Source: Prevotella sp. UBA3294 (lineage in GTDB: Bacteria > Bacteroidota > Bacteroidia > Bacteroidales > Bacteroidaceae). From it: 20,644 nt of DNA. The stretch is taken from NCBI GenBank assembly GCA_002361535.1, contig DETG01000009.1, forward strand, positions 1 through 20,644, written 5' to 3'. Below the pieces are notes generated by a model. It saw nothing but the letters and a program-made list of their open reading frames with translations, ran no database searches and was not told the origin of the DNA. Below, piece after piece: positions 8,154-15,744 of the stretch; the stretch's first letter is position 1; every line of letters starts with the position of its first letter. A program made the translations under genes and the position numbers.

Positions 8154-8185
8154 CAAAGGTACGAATAAGTGAGCAAAAAGCCAAA
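8154..8185 (-). promoter_or_regulatory. Helicase proximal promoter
   Basis: TTTG (8185-8182), 20-nt spacer, TACCTTTG (8161-8154). Predicted initiation is near 8149, only a couple of bases before the ATG at 8147, implying a leaderless or nearly leaderless transcript. Confidence 0.72.
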
Positions 8186-8226
8186 TAATTTTGTGCTTTT
8201 CCGAACGGAAGTATCTTCGGCAGAGC

Positions 8227-8257
8227 CAAAGGTACGAAGAAGTGGGCGAAAAACAAA
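8227..8257 (-). promoter_or_regulatory. Helicase distal promoter
   Basis: TTTG (8257-8254), 19-nt spacer, TACCTTTG (8234-8227), in the tandem partial copy of the cassette. It would give a leader of about 75 nt and so a conventionally translated mRNA. Confidence 0.65.
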
Positions 8258-8284
8258 ATAAAAACCATATTTTATATCATTTGT

Positions 8285-8315
8285 TTTGTGTTCTCGAAAG
8301 ATTTCCGTAACTTCG
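8285..8315 (+). promoter_or_regulatory. DUF3822 gene promoter
   Basis: TTTG (8285-8288), 19-nt spacer and TAACTTCG (8308-8315), a one-base variant of the -7 box. It gives a leader of about 20 nt to the ATG at 8339 and is divergent from the helicase promoters. Confidence 0.65.
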
Positions 8316-8338
8316 CGGTCAAATAATTATAATGTAAG

Positions 8339-9190
8339 ATGAGCATCGATTCCACGATATCTGTTTCTAACGATACCAACATTCCCAAGCCGATACGCCG
8401 TCCCCGTCTGACTATACGAATAGGACAGGGCTCCTTGTCTTTTGCCGCCCCCGATGCCACCGCAGTCGGTCAGGTGCGCTATCTCCCCTATACAGTGAGG
8501 AGTGGCGTGAGTATGGCTGCCAACCTGAGGGAGGCCTTTAAGACGGAAGATATGTTGAATGAAGGGTGGACACGAGTACAGGTCATGGTTGATACGCCGA
8601 CGGTCATGGTGCCCTTGGAGGATTTCTACGAGCAGGATGAAGCAAGGAACAGTATTTTCTACCACCATGCCATCACCGGGCATGAGCACGATGTGGTGCT
8701 GTCGTCGGTGCTTCCATCGTTGAACGCCGCCGTCCTTTATGCGATGAACAAGGATCTGAAAATGGTGGTGGATGATCATTTTGAGGATATCCGTTTCATG
8801 ACCGTTTCGCAGCCTGTGTGGAGCCATTTACATCGTAGGAGTTTCACAGGAACACGCAGGAAACTGTACGGCTATTTTCACGATAAGAGTATGGAGGTGT
8901 TTGCTTTCCAGCAAAACCGTTTCCGCTTCTGTAACCGTTATAGCGTAACAACAGCTCCCGATGCCGTGTTCTTCCTGCTGGCAGTATGGCAGCAACTGGG
9001 AATGGACACGCAAAAGGATGAGTTGCATGTAGTGGGAACCCTTCCCGATAAAGATGCCTTTTTAACAGAGATTCGTAAGTTCTTACAGAATGCGTATGTC
9101 ATCAATCCAGTGGCAGACTATAATCGTGCGCCTGTCACGGCCATCAAGGACATCCCCTATGACCTATGTGCTTTGATGATGAGGAGTTGA
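8339..9190 (+). CDS. DUF3822 family protein
   Basis: The 283-residue soluble protein has no signal peptide or membrane helix. I recognise it as the Bacteroidota family DUF3822 from its position directly before rsmD and from its general pattern: a basic N-terminus, then a domain with VMVPLEDFYEQDEARNSIFYHH and a second half beginning KLYGYFHDKSMEVFAFQQNRFRFCN. Members are thought to have a distant actin/ASKHA-like fold, but no biochemical role is established and I do not assign one. It is separated from rsmD by 17 nt and is probably co-transcribed with it. The start ATG fits the promoter at 8285-8315. Confidence 0.75.
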   Translation: MSIDSTISVSNDTNIPKPIRRPRLTIRIGQGSLSFAAPDATAVGQVRYLPYTVRSGVSMAANLREAFKTEDMLNEGWTRVQVMVDTPTVMVPLEDFYEQDEARNSIFYHHAITGHEHDVVLSSVLPSLNAAVLYAMNKDLKMVVDDHFEDIRFMTVSQPVWSHLHRRSFTGTRRKLYGYFHDKSMEVFAFQQNRFRFCNRYSVTTAPDAVFFLLAVWQQLGMDTQKDELHVVGTLPDKDAFLTEIRKFLQNAYVINPVADYNRAPVTAIKDIPYDLCALMMRS

Positions 9191-9207
9191 AGAGAAAGGA
9201 TCAGAAG

Positions 9208-9753
9208 ATGAGGATTATCACGGGAGAGTATAAAGGAAGGCAGTTTGATGTGCCTCGATCCTTCAAGGCAAGACCAACAACCGACTTTGCCAAAGAGAAT
9301 ATCTTCAATGTACTGAAAGGGTACATGGATTTTGAAGATGCGACAGCACTTGACCTTTTCTCAGGAACGGGCAGTATCTCGTTAGAACTGGTCTCACGTG
9401 GTTGTCAGCAAGTGGTGAGCGTGGAGGCAGATCGCGATCATCATGCTTTCATCAAGCAATGCTTGAAGAAATTAGGGACAGACCGTTGCGTTGCCTTGCG
9501 GGGTGATGTGTTCCGTTTTATCAAAGGTTGCCGGCAGCAGTTTGATTTTATCTTTGCCGATCCCCCTTATGCCCTCAAGGAACTGCCCACCATTCCCGAT
9601 CTTATTTTCGAAAAACAAATGCTCAAAGACGATGGTGTTTTCGTCTTTGAGCATGGAAAGGATTATGACTTTTCCCAACATCCCCACTTTGTGGAGCATC
9701 GAAGCTACGGAAGTGTGAACTTCTCACTTTTCACTTCACACTTGTCACTTTAA
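9208..9753 (+). CDS. rsmD: 16S rRNA (guanine966-N2)-methyltransferase RsmD
   Basis: The 181-residue SAM-dependent methyltransferase modifies G966 of 16S rRNA. It begins MRIITGEYKGRQF, contains the family RPTTDFAKENIFNVL stretch (residues 22-36), the SAM-binding DLFSGTGSISLE (49-60), the acidic EAD loop (73-75) and the catalytic DPPY (118-121). The ATG at 9208 is chosen because the upstream in-frame codon at 9166 lies inside the DUF3822 gene and adds unrelated residues. The last ten residues (FSLFTSHLSL) are low complexity and encoded by heptamer satellite sequence. The TAA overlaps the nhaD stop on the other strand. Confidence 0.94.
   Translation: MRIITGEYKGRQFDVPRSFKARPTTDFAKENIFNVLKGYMDFEDATALDLFSGTGSISLELVSRGCQQVVSVEADRDHHAFIKQCLKKLGTDRCVALRGDVFRFIKGCRQQFDFIFADPPYALKELPTIPDLIFEKQMLKDDGVFVFEHGKDYDFSQHPHFVEHRSYGSVNFSLFTSHLSL
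9720..9753. repeat. Heptamer satellite inside the rsmD 3' end
   Basis: CTTCTCA, CTTTTCA, CTTCACA and CTTGTCA run consecutively from 9720 to 9747, followed by CTTTAA. These are the same family as the heptamers at 5233-5253. The array encodes the C-terminal tail of RsmD and ends in the TTAA shared by both convergent stop codons. Confidence 0.75.
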
Positions 9754-11078
9754 AAGATCATTTTCTCCAGCCAATAGCAGAACATGCCGCAAAGGTATCC
9801 TACGAAGGCGATCCAGGTGATCTTCTTCATATACCAGCCGAAGGTGATCTTCTCTAAGCCCATCACTACCACACCGGCGGCACTGCCAATGATCAGCATC
9901 GAACCACCTACACCGGCACAGTAGGCTAATAACTGCCAGAAGATTCCGTCAACAGCCATGTCGCCTGTAGCAGCAACAGGGTACATGCCCATGGCGCCAG
10001 CCACTAATGGTACATTGTCAACAATCGATGACAGTACACCGATAATACCTGTCACCAAGTAGTGATTACCTCCGGATACACCATCGAGCCAGCTGCCTAA
10101 AGCGGTAAGTACACCCACATGCTCCAGACAAGCCACGGCCATCAGGATACCCAGGAAGAACATGATGGTTGAGAGATCGATGCGAGACAACAGGTCGGTG
10201 ACACGTTTGGCCATCGTGTCCTCCTCATTCTCGCGATGCACGCTGCGATGGAAAATCTCCGTCACGGTCCAGAGGACACCCAATACCAACAGGATACCCA
10301 TGAACGGAGGCAGGTTGGTGAGGTAACGGAACACCGGTACGAAGCAGAGACCGCCCACGCCTAACCAGAAGATGGTGTCGCGCTGGGCTGTAGTGAACAT
10401 ACTCACCTGTGCCTTGGGCAGGTTTTGTTCCTTGTCGAACTTCCCATTCAGATGGAGTTGGAGAATGAATGCCGGTACCAGCATCGATACCAGGGATGGC
10501 AGGAATATTTCTGTGATAACTCCCTGTGTGGTGATCACGCCCTTGATCCAGAGCATGATGGTGGTTACGTCGCCAATGGGAGAGAAGGCTCCTCCGCTAT
10601 TGGCAGAGATAATCACCAAGGCGGCATAGATCAGACGTTCTTTGCGTTCCTGTACCAGTTTGCGTAACACCATGATCATCACGATGGAAGTGGTGAGGTT
10701 GTCGAGGATGGCCGACAGGAAGAAGGTCATGAAAGCGATGCGCCACAGCAGTTTACGCTTGGAGCGTGTCTTGATGGTGTCACGGACGAAATTGAAACCG
10801 CCGTTGGCATCCACAATCTCCACGATGGTCATGGCACCCATCAGGAAGAACAGGGTTTCTGCCGTGTCGCCTAAGCTCATCTTGATTCTCTCGCTCACCT
10901 GCGAGAAAACATCACCGCCGGTGATATAGCTCTCGGGCGACATCATGAACAAGGTCCAGCACACCACACACATCAGCAGGGCGATAGCGGCCTTGTTGAT
11001 TTCTAATACGCTCTCGGTGGCAATGCAGGCATAGCCAATCACGAAAGCGATAATAATACATAGAGTAAGCGTTGTCAT
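9750..11078 (-). CDS. nhaD: Sodium:proton antiporter NhaD
   Basis: The 442-residue integral membrane protein has about 11-13 hydrophobic helices. It belongs to the IT superfamily and matches NhaD: GYACIATESVLEINKAAIALL near the N-terminus, SAILDNLTTSIVM (about 121-133), NSGGAFSPIGDVTTIMLW (about 158-175), and a second-half SSIVDNVPLVAGAMG that mirrors the first DN motif, as expected for an inverted-repeat transporter. It should export Na+ or Li+ in exchange for protons. The ATG at 11078 is preferred: the frame extends upstream to 11159, but that extension (27 residues) is read through the promoter cassette. It is convergent with rsmD; both TAA stops lie in one TTAA (9750-9753). Confidence 0.93.
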   Translation of the reverse strand: MTTLTLCIIIAFVIGYACIATESVLEINKAAIALLMCVVCWTLFMMSPESYITGGDVFSQVSERIKMSLGDTAETLFFLMGAMTIVEIVDANGGFNFVRDTIKTRSKRKLLWRIAFMTFFLSAILDNLTTSIVMIMVLRKLVQERKERLIYAALVIISANSGGAFSPIGDVTTIMLWIKGVITTQGVITEIFLPSLVSMLVPAFILQLHLNGKFDKEQNLPKAQVSMFTTAQRDTIFWLGVGGLCFVPVFRYLTNLPPFMGILLVLGVLWTVTEIFHRSVHRENEEDTMAKRVTDLLSRIDLSTIMFFLGILMAVACLEHVGVLTALGSWLDGVSGGNHYLVTGIIGVLSSIVDNVPLVAGAMGMYPVAATGDMAVDGIFWQLLAYCAGVGGSMLIIGSAAGVVVMGLEKITFGWYMKKITWIAFVGYLCGMFCYWLEKMIF

Positions 11079-11106
11079 TTCAGATACTGTTTTGTTATTA
11101 CTTCTT

Positions 11107-11188
11107 GCAAAGGTACGAATAAGTGAGCGAAAAACCAAAAGAATTTTGTGCTTTTCCATACGAGAGTACTTTCGCGTAGCCAGAGGTA
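11107..11188 (-). repeat. Promoter cassette repeat, copy B
   Basis: About 80 bp that align with 8153-8234 at roughly 75-80 percent identity by eye, with a 22-bp exact block at the promoter end. Like copy A it lies immediately upstream of a minus-strand gene and carries its -7 and -33 boxes. Confidence 0.78.
11108..11139 (-). promoter_or_regulatory. nhaD promoter
   Basis: TTTG (11139-11136), 20-nt spacer, TACCTTTG (11115-11108), inside cassette copy B. Predicted start near 11103 leaves a leader of about 25 nt to the ATG at 11078. Confidence 0.8.
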
Positions 11189-11231
11189 AGCAATTTCTTC
11201 AAGATAACGCATGTTTCTCAAGAAAAAGTTG

Positions 11232-11239
11232 TACCTTTG
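11232..11239 (+). promoter_or_regulatory. rhaB operon -7 box
   Basis: TACCTTTG is a perfect -7 box about 32 nt before the rhaB ATG. No TTTG lies at the normal -33 distance. Instead an imperfect palindrome TTTCT-CA-AGAAA (11214-11225) occupies the area, which would suit an activator-dependent, sugar-induced promoter; that part is inference. Confidence 0.65.
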
Positions 11240-11270
11240 CCATCAGAATCAATCATCTACTTAAAACTAT

Positions 11271-12752
11271 ATGGAATCAAACAAATATTTTTTTGCCGTT
11301 GACCTTGGTGCCACCAGTGGTAGAACGATCTTGGGTACTTTGAAAGAAGGAAGGGTGGAACTGGAGGAAGTTACACGGTTCCCGAACAATCTGATACAGC
11401 AGGGCGGACATTTCTACTGGGATATCTACGCTTTGTATTTCGAGATGATCCGCGGACTGAAGACCGTGGCTCAACGACAAGTGAAGATTACCAGTATCGG
11501 TATCGACACATGGGGTGTTGATTTCGTCATGATCGGCGATGACGGGGCTATTCTCCGTAACCCTCGTGCCTACCGTGATCCGATTACGTTCGAGGCCATG
11601 GACGACTATTTGCAACATGTCGTCACGAAGGAGGAGGTGTATGGTATTACCGGTATTCAGTTCATGTATTTTAATAGTCTGTTCCAGCTTTACGCCATGC
11701 GAAAAGAAGGGAACAGTGCCTTGGCACATGCAGCGAAGATCCTGTTCGTGCCCGATGCCTTGGGATGGATGCTTACGGGAAAAGAAGTATGCGAATATAC
11801 CATTGCTTCCACTTCTCAGCTGCTCAACCCGCGTACAAAACAGTTGGATGAGCGTCTGTTAAATAGCATAGGTCTGAAACGCGACCTCTTCGGACAGATG
11901 GTACAGCCTGGTACCTGCATCGGAACACTGTCGCAGGAGGTGCAGCGGATGACGGGATTAGGTGCTGTTCCGGTGATTGCCGTGGCGGGGCATGACACAG
12001 CCTCTGCTGTTGCTGCCGTACCAGCCCGTAATGAACGATTCGCCTACTTGTCGAGCGGAACCTGGAGTCTGATGGGAATCGAGACGAAGGAGGCGGTGAT
12101 CAATGACCGCAGCTATGAGCTGAACTTCACCAATGAAGGGGGTGTAGATGGTACTACCCGGTTCCTGAAGAATATATGTGGCATGTGGCTCTATGAGCGA
12201 TGCCGCAAGGAATGGCCCGAAGAAGTGCAACGGATGTCGCATCCCGAGCTGCAGGGATCGGCGATGACAGTAGAACCGTTCCGTTCGATCATCAATCCCG
12301 ATGATCCTGTCTTCGCCAATCCTGCCTCTATGATCGGGGCTATCCGACAGTACTGTCAGGATACGCAGCAGGCGGTGCCGCAGACCCCTGCAGAGATATG
12401 TCGCTGTATCTTCGAGTCGTTAGCTCTGCGTTACCGTCAGGTGTTCGGTTGGCTGCGGGAGTTCTCGGATGATGATTTGGACGTGCTGCACATCATAGGC
12501 GGAGGTTCGCTCAACAAGTTCTTGAATCAGTTCACCGCAGATGCGCTCGGCGTGAAGGTACTGGCTGGTCCTCAAGAGTGTACGGCTTTGGGTAACATCA
12601 TGTTACAGGCCAAGGCTTCGGGCGATGTCGGAGATATCTGGCAAATGCGGCATATGATTGCCGACAGTGTAGAGATGGAATCCTTTATGCCAGTGGCTGA
12701 TCGCTCATTATGGGATCGTGCCTTTGCCCGCTATCTTGAGATAAGCAGATAA
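11271..12752 (+). CDS. rhaB: Rhamnulokinase (FGGY family)
   Basis: The 493-residue kinase phosphorylates L-rhamnulose to L-rhamnulose 1-phosphate. It begins with the ASKHA phosphate-binding loop FAVDLGATSGRT (about residues 8-19), has the sugar-binding GIDTWGVDF (about 76-84), AGHDTASAV with the catalytic Asp near residue 241, and the adenosine-binding GGGSLNKFLNQ near 409. HFYWDIYALY and NSLFQLY segments fit rhamnulokinase rather than fuculokinase or xylulokinase, and rhaD nearby agrees. Length is normal. First gene of an operon with the isomerase (83-nt gap, octamer array) and MFS porter. Cytoplasmic. Confidence 0.92.
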   Translation: MESNKYFFAVDLGATSGRTILGTLKEGRVELEEVTRFPNNLIQQGGHFYWDIYALYFEMIRGLKTVAQRQVKITSIGIDTWGVDFVMIGDDGAILRNPRAYRDPITFEAMDDYLQHVVTKEEVYGITGIQFMYFNSLFQLYAMRKEGNSALAHAAKILFVPDALGWMLTGKEVCEYTIASTSQLLNPRTKQLDERLLNSIGLKRDLFGQMVQPGTCIGTLSQEVQRMTGLGAVPVIAVAGHDTASAVAAVPARNERFAYLSSGTWSLMGIETKEAVINDRSYELNFTNEGGVDGTTRFLKNICGMWLYERCRKEWPEEVQRMSHPELQGSAMTVEPFRSIINPDDPVFANPASMIGAIRQYCQDTQQAVPQTPAEICRCIFESLALRYRQVFGWLREFSDDDLDVLHIIGGGSLNKFLNQFTADALGVKVLAGPQECTALGNIMLQAKASGDVGDIWQMRHMIADSVEMESFMPVADRSLWDRAFARYLEISR

Positions 12753-12755
12753 ATG

Positions 12756-12811
12756 TCGAAATATCGAAATATCGATATAACGATATACCGAAATAACGAT
12801 ATACCGAAAAT
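12756..12811. repeat. Octamer satellite array between rhaB and the isomerase gene
   Basis: Seven octamers in a row: TCGAAATA, TCGAAATA, TCGATATA, ACGATATA, CCGAAATA, ACGATATA, CCGAAAAT (consensus nCGAWATA). The segments 12777-12792 and 12793-12808 are exact 16-bp tandem copies. It fills most of the 83-nt gap, starting four bases after the rhaB stop. Confidence 0.85.
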
Positions 12812-12835
12812 TAAAACAACTAAAACAATATCATT

Positions 12836-14266
12836 ATGACAAAACCATTAGTAGAGACCAAGGCACGGGTGGGCGTGTTCTCCATTGCATTGGGAGCATA
12901 CCTGCCACAATTCCCGCAACTCGTACCTGAGTTCGAAGCACAGTATGAGGCTTTCAAGAAGACACTGCCCGAAACGGTAGAGATCATCGACGGTGGAATG
13001 GTCACCACCAAGGAGATGGCACAGACAGCGGGTGATCGGTTCCGTGCTGCTGATGTGGATCTCGTGATCCTCCAGCTTCTCACTTATTGTACCTCTTATA
13101 ATATGTTGCCTGCTGTGCGTGACCTTGATGTGCCAGTTGTCTTGGTGAACGTGCAGAAAAAGAAAGCACCCGACTATCCCCATACGGATATCCCCACATG
13201 GCTTGGTGAATTGTATGCCTGTGGTGCCGTTGGCGAGATGGTGGCCGACCTGGAGCGAGCAGGCAAGCGCCATGCGGTGATCACAGGAGTCGTGGAAGGA
13301 GGCGATCCGCAAGTGCAAGCGGAGATCGAGGACTGGTGTCGTGCAGCACAAGTGCGCCGCCGCTTCCGTGATACGAATATCGCACAGATCGGTCGTCCCT
13401 ACCCAGGAATGATGGACCTCTATATCGATGAGACGAATCTATACCATCGTATGTGGGTTTATACCAAGCAGTTCGATTGGGAGAAGATGTGGGCCATCGC
13501 AGATCACGTGGACGACGAGGAGGCTATCCGTGCCAAGGCACAGGATATTCTCGATACTTTCGACATCGAGGGTGGCGGCACTATCGAGAAGGTGTGGGAC
13601 ATGGCCCGCTATGTCGTGGCTTTCGAACAGTGGGTGAAGGATGAACAGTTAGGAATGATCGCCTCCCACTACGATGGCTTTGCCAAGGGTGTTGCCGGGA
13701 AGCTTGACTCGATGCTCATTCCCGCTTTCTCAATGCTTATCAAACAGCACACGGCCTGCGCCGTGGAGGGTGACATGAAGGTGGCCATGGCGATGAGTAT
13801 CCTCAAGACGATCTCTGGAACGGGAACGCTCTCTGAGATGTATAGCATCGACTTCAATGAGGATATCTGCATCATCGGACATTCTGGTTCTGGCGACTTC
13901 GATATCTCTCAGGCACGGAAACCCACCATGAAGATTGTTCCTGTGTTCCACGGAAAGGCTGGCGGTGGCTATCTCACCCAGTTCTATCCTCCCACTGGTC
14001 CGGTTACTTATCTTGCTATCACACAGGACCGCAACGGTGTGTTTAAGTTCGTGGTGGCAGAGGGTGTGAATGAAGATGGTCCGATCTTCACTTTCGGTGA
14101 TACCAATATGCGTACACGTTTCTCCATCGGAGCCCGGGAGTTCTGTAACCGTTGGAGCGAAGCTGGCCCCACCCACCACATGGCAGCTGCCGTCGGACAC
14201 CATATCGATACCATCCTGAAGGTGGCAAAGATCTTTAACATCGAGTGCGAGGTTGTGTGCAGATAG
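12836..14266 (+). CDS. L-fucose/L-arabinose isomerase-family sugar isomerase (probable rhamnose isomerase)
   Basis: The 476-residue cytoplasmic protein has the AraA/FucI fold rather than the TIM-barrel fold of RhaA or RhaI. The Mn2+ ligands of E. coli AraA (E306, E333, H350, H450) seem matched by E311 (AVEGD), E334 (LSEMYS), H349 (IIGHSG) and H447 or H448 (PTHHMAAAVGHH). The N-terminal half has the family pattern DLVILQLLTYCTSYNMLP. Placed between rhamnulokinase and a sugar porter, with rhaD close by, it most likely converts L-rhamnose to L-rhamnulose; L-fucose or L-arabinose isomerisation is the alternative, but no fucose or arabinose kinase is present. The substrate is inference from context. 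The porter start is 36 nt downstream. Confidence 0.85.
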   Translation: MTKPLVETKARVGVFSIALGAYLPQFPQLVPEFEAQYEAFKKTLPETVEIIDGGMVTTKEMAQTAGDRFRAADVDLVILQLLTYCTSYNMLPAVRDLDVPVVLVNVQKKKAPDYPHTDIPTWLGELYACGAVGEMVADLERAGKRHAVITGVVEGGDPQVQAEIEDWCRAAQVRRRFRDTNIAQIGRPYPGMMDLYIDETNLYHRMWVYTKQFDWEKMWAIADHVDDEEAIRAKAQDILDTFDIEGGGTIEKVWDMARYVVAFEQWVKDEQLGMIASHYDGFAKGVAGKLDSMLIPAFSMLIKQHTACAVEGDMKVAMAMSILKTISGTGTLSEMYSIDFNEDICIIGHSGSGDFDISQARKPTMKIVPVFHGKAGGGYLTQFYPPTGPVTYLAITQDRNGVFKFVVAEGVNEDGPIFTFGDTNMRTRFSIGAREFCNRWSEAGPTHHMAAAVGHHIDTILKVAKIFNIECEVVCR

Positions 14267-14302
14267 AGATTGGATTATCGAATAGTCGAAATAAACAACA
14301 AA

Positions 14303-15637
14303 ATGGCTAATAGTGGAAGTTTAAAGAGCACGATAGCGGTGTCTCTTACCAATTACCTCGATGCAGGTGCTATTGTGGCAGGTGCCAGCGGACTCACCTT
14401 GTGGCAGAACTACTTGGGCCTGTCGGAGGTGCATTTAGGATGGCTCAACTTTATCAGTGCTAATTGTCTCGGAGCAGCCATTGGTGCCATCATCGGCGGG
14501 TTCCTTGCAGACAAATACGGTCGTAAGTTTATCTTTACGTATAACCTCTTGGTGTATATGCTCGGTGTGCTCACCGTGATGTGTGCCATGAATTTCCCCA
14601 TGCTGCTTTGCGGATTTCTGATCACGGGTATTTCCGTCGGTGTGGGGGTGCCGGCATCATGGACATATATCTCCGAGAGTTCGGAGGTGAACAACCGAGG
14701 ACGGAATATCTGTATCTCACAGATGTCGTGGGGCATCGGTCCCATGGTGATCCTTCTTTTCGGTATGCTTTTCGCTCCCGGCGGTTATCTGTTTGGATGG
14801 GTAGAGGGCTTGGCGCACGCTTTGGCTGGTGATGCCCTTCCGGTAGAGGCTGTCAACGTGTTTAGTTCGCGTGTGGTATTCTGTTCCCTCTTCATTGTGG
14901 CCTTCATCGCCTGGAACCTGCAGCGCGGACTTCAGGAGAGTACGGAGTTCGAGGCTGCGAAGGCAACAGAGAAGAAAGCCGGACTGATTGATAACATCCG
15001 GGTGCTGTTCTCGAATAAGATCGCTGTACGCACTGTCTGTTTCCTCGCTGTGATCTACCTCACATGGAACCTCGTGGCCTCGGTAATGGGATTCTTCCAG
15101 CCGCATATCTATGAGACGGCAGGCGGTGTGAGTAACGAACAGGCGAACTGGATGAACTGTATCCAGTGGGCCATCATCGTAGGGGTGACATTCATCGTTT
15201 CGAAGCTGATCGACAAGACCAGCCATAAGGCCATTTATGTCTTCGGCTTGGTGGCTGCCATCTGTGCATGGCTTGTCATCGTCACGATCGGTGTGAACGG
15301 TATGGCGGGCTTATGGGCCTTTGCCATCCTGTGGGGTGTCCAGGGCGGTTCTTCGCCCCAGATCTTCTATGCCCTTTGGGGCAGTGAGCTGTTCCCTGCG
15401 AAGTTCCGTGCCGGGGCGCAAGGACTGATGTTCTTCATTGTGCGTGGACTGTCTGCCTTGTGGGGGTTGGTCTTCACCTATATCTATGGGGAGAACGGTG
15501 AAGGGTTTACCCTTGCCGCCTATTGTATGATCACCCTCTTGCTCATCTCCTTGGTAGTCGGTGTGATAGGCTGTCCGAACACCCGAGGTAAGTCATTAGC
15601 TGAGATTACCAAGGAGCGCTACGGCGACATCCAATAA
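14303..15637 (+). CDS. MFS sugar porter (probable L-rhamnose transporter)
   Basis: The 444-residue membrane protein has about 12 helices and the MFS signatures GGFLADKYGRK (residues 65-75, loop 2-3), WGSELFPAKFRAGAQG (late helix 10/11 loop) and a C-terminal PNTRGKSLAEI that matches the sugar porter PETKGxxLxEI motif. An Asp at position 20 in the first helix is a candidate proton-coupling residue. Bacteroides rhamnose loci generally use the unrelated RhaT/RhaP H+ symporter, so an MFS porter here would be a substitution. The ATG at 14303 is chosen over a TTG at 14270 because the extra 11 residues are not hydrophobic or family-like. Third gene of the rhamnose operon; a strong terminator follows. 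Confidence 0.88.
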   Translation: MANSGSLKSTIAVSLTNYLDAGAIVAGASGLTLWQNYLGLSEVHLGWLNFISANCLGAAIGAIIGGFLADKYGRKFIFTYNLLVYMLGVLTVMCAMNFPMLLCGFLITGISVGVGVPASWTYISESSEVNNRGRNICISQMSWGIGPMVILLFGMLFAPGGYLFGWVEGLAHALAGDALPVEAVNVFSSRVVFCSLFIVAFIAWNLQRGLQESTEFEAAKATEKKAGLIDNIRVLFSNKIAVRTVCFLAVIYLTWNLVASVMGFFQPHIYETAGGVSNEQANWMNCIQWAIIVGVTFIVSKLIDKTSHKAIYVFGLVAAICAWLVIVTIGVNGMAGLWAFAILWGVQGGSSPQIFYALWGSELFPAKFRAGAQGLMFFIVRGLSALWGLVFTYIYGENGEGFTLAAYCMITLLLISLVVGVIGCPNTRGKSLAEITKERYGDIQ

Positions 15638-15647
15638 TTATCCTTGG

Positions 15648-15660
15648 TGCCCCTCGGGCA
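15648..15660. other. 13-nt mini-hairpin
   Basis: TGCCC-CTC-GGGCA, a 5-bp stem with 3-nt loop. The block 15636-15663, spanning the porter stop codon, resembles 16216-16244 (AATTATC[C/T]TTGGT...GCCC...CAGAA), so it is part of a larger dispersed repeat. Confidence 0.55.
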
Positions 15661-15681
15661 GAACCACGGGCGATCCTCCAC

Positions 15682-15720
15682 AAAAAGTCCCGAAGAGCCT
15701 TGATGGCTCCTCGGGACTTT
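15682..15720. terminator. Bidirectional Rho-independent terminator
   Basis: AAAGTCCCGAAGAGCC (15684-15699) pairs with GGCTCCTCGGGACTTT (15705-15720): a 16-bp stem with one internal mismatch and a TTGAT loop. On the minus strand the stem is followed by TTTTT, and on the plus strand it ends in TTT. It serves the convergent porter and Lys/Ala-rich genes. Confidence 0.9.
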
Positions 15721-15744
15721 CCATATCCTAATGAGAAGAAGACC

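Larger units (their letters stand above)
8153..8258 (-). repeat. Promoter cassette repeat, copy A with tandem partial copy
   Basis: Read on the plus strand, 8153-8234 closely matches 11107-11188 upstream of nhaD: the first 22 bases (8153-8174) are identical, and so is ATTTTGTGCTTTTCC further on. A third, shorter copy overlaps its end at 8225-8258 (CAAAGGTACGAAGAAGTG against CAAAGGTACGAATAAGTG). Each copy carries a minus-strand -7 box TACCTTTG and a TTTG at the right spacing, so the repeat unit is a portable promoter. Intergenic location in both cases. Confidence 0.8.

Noticed and set aside
11079..11159. N-terminal extension of nhaD
   Set aside because: It is translated promoter cassette, upstream of the predicted transcription start; the same peptide (SLIRTFA) appears in the cassette copy near the helicase.
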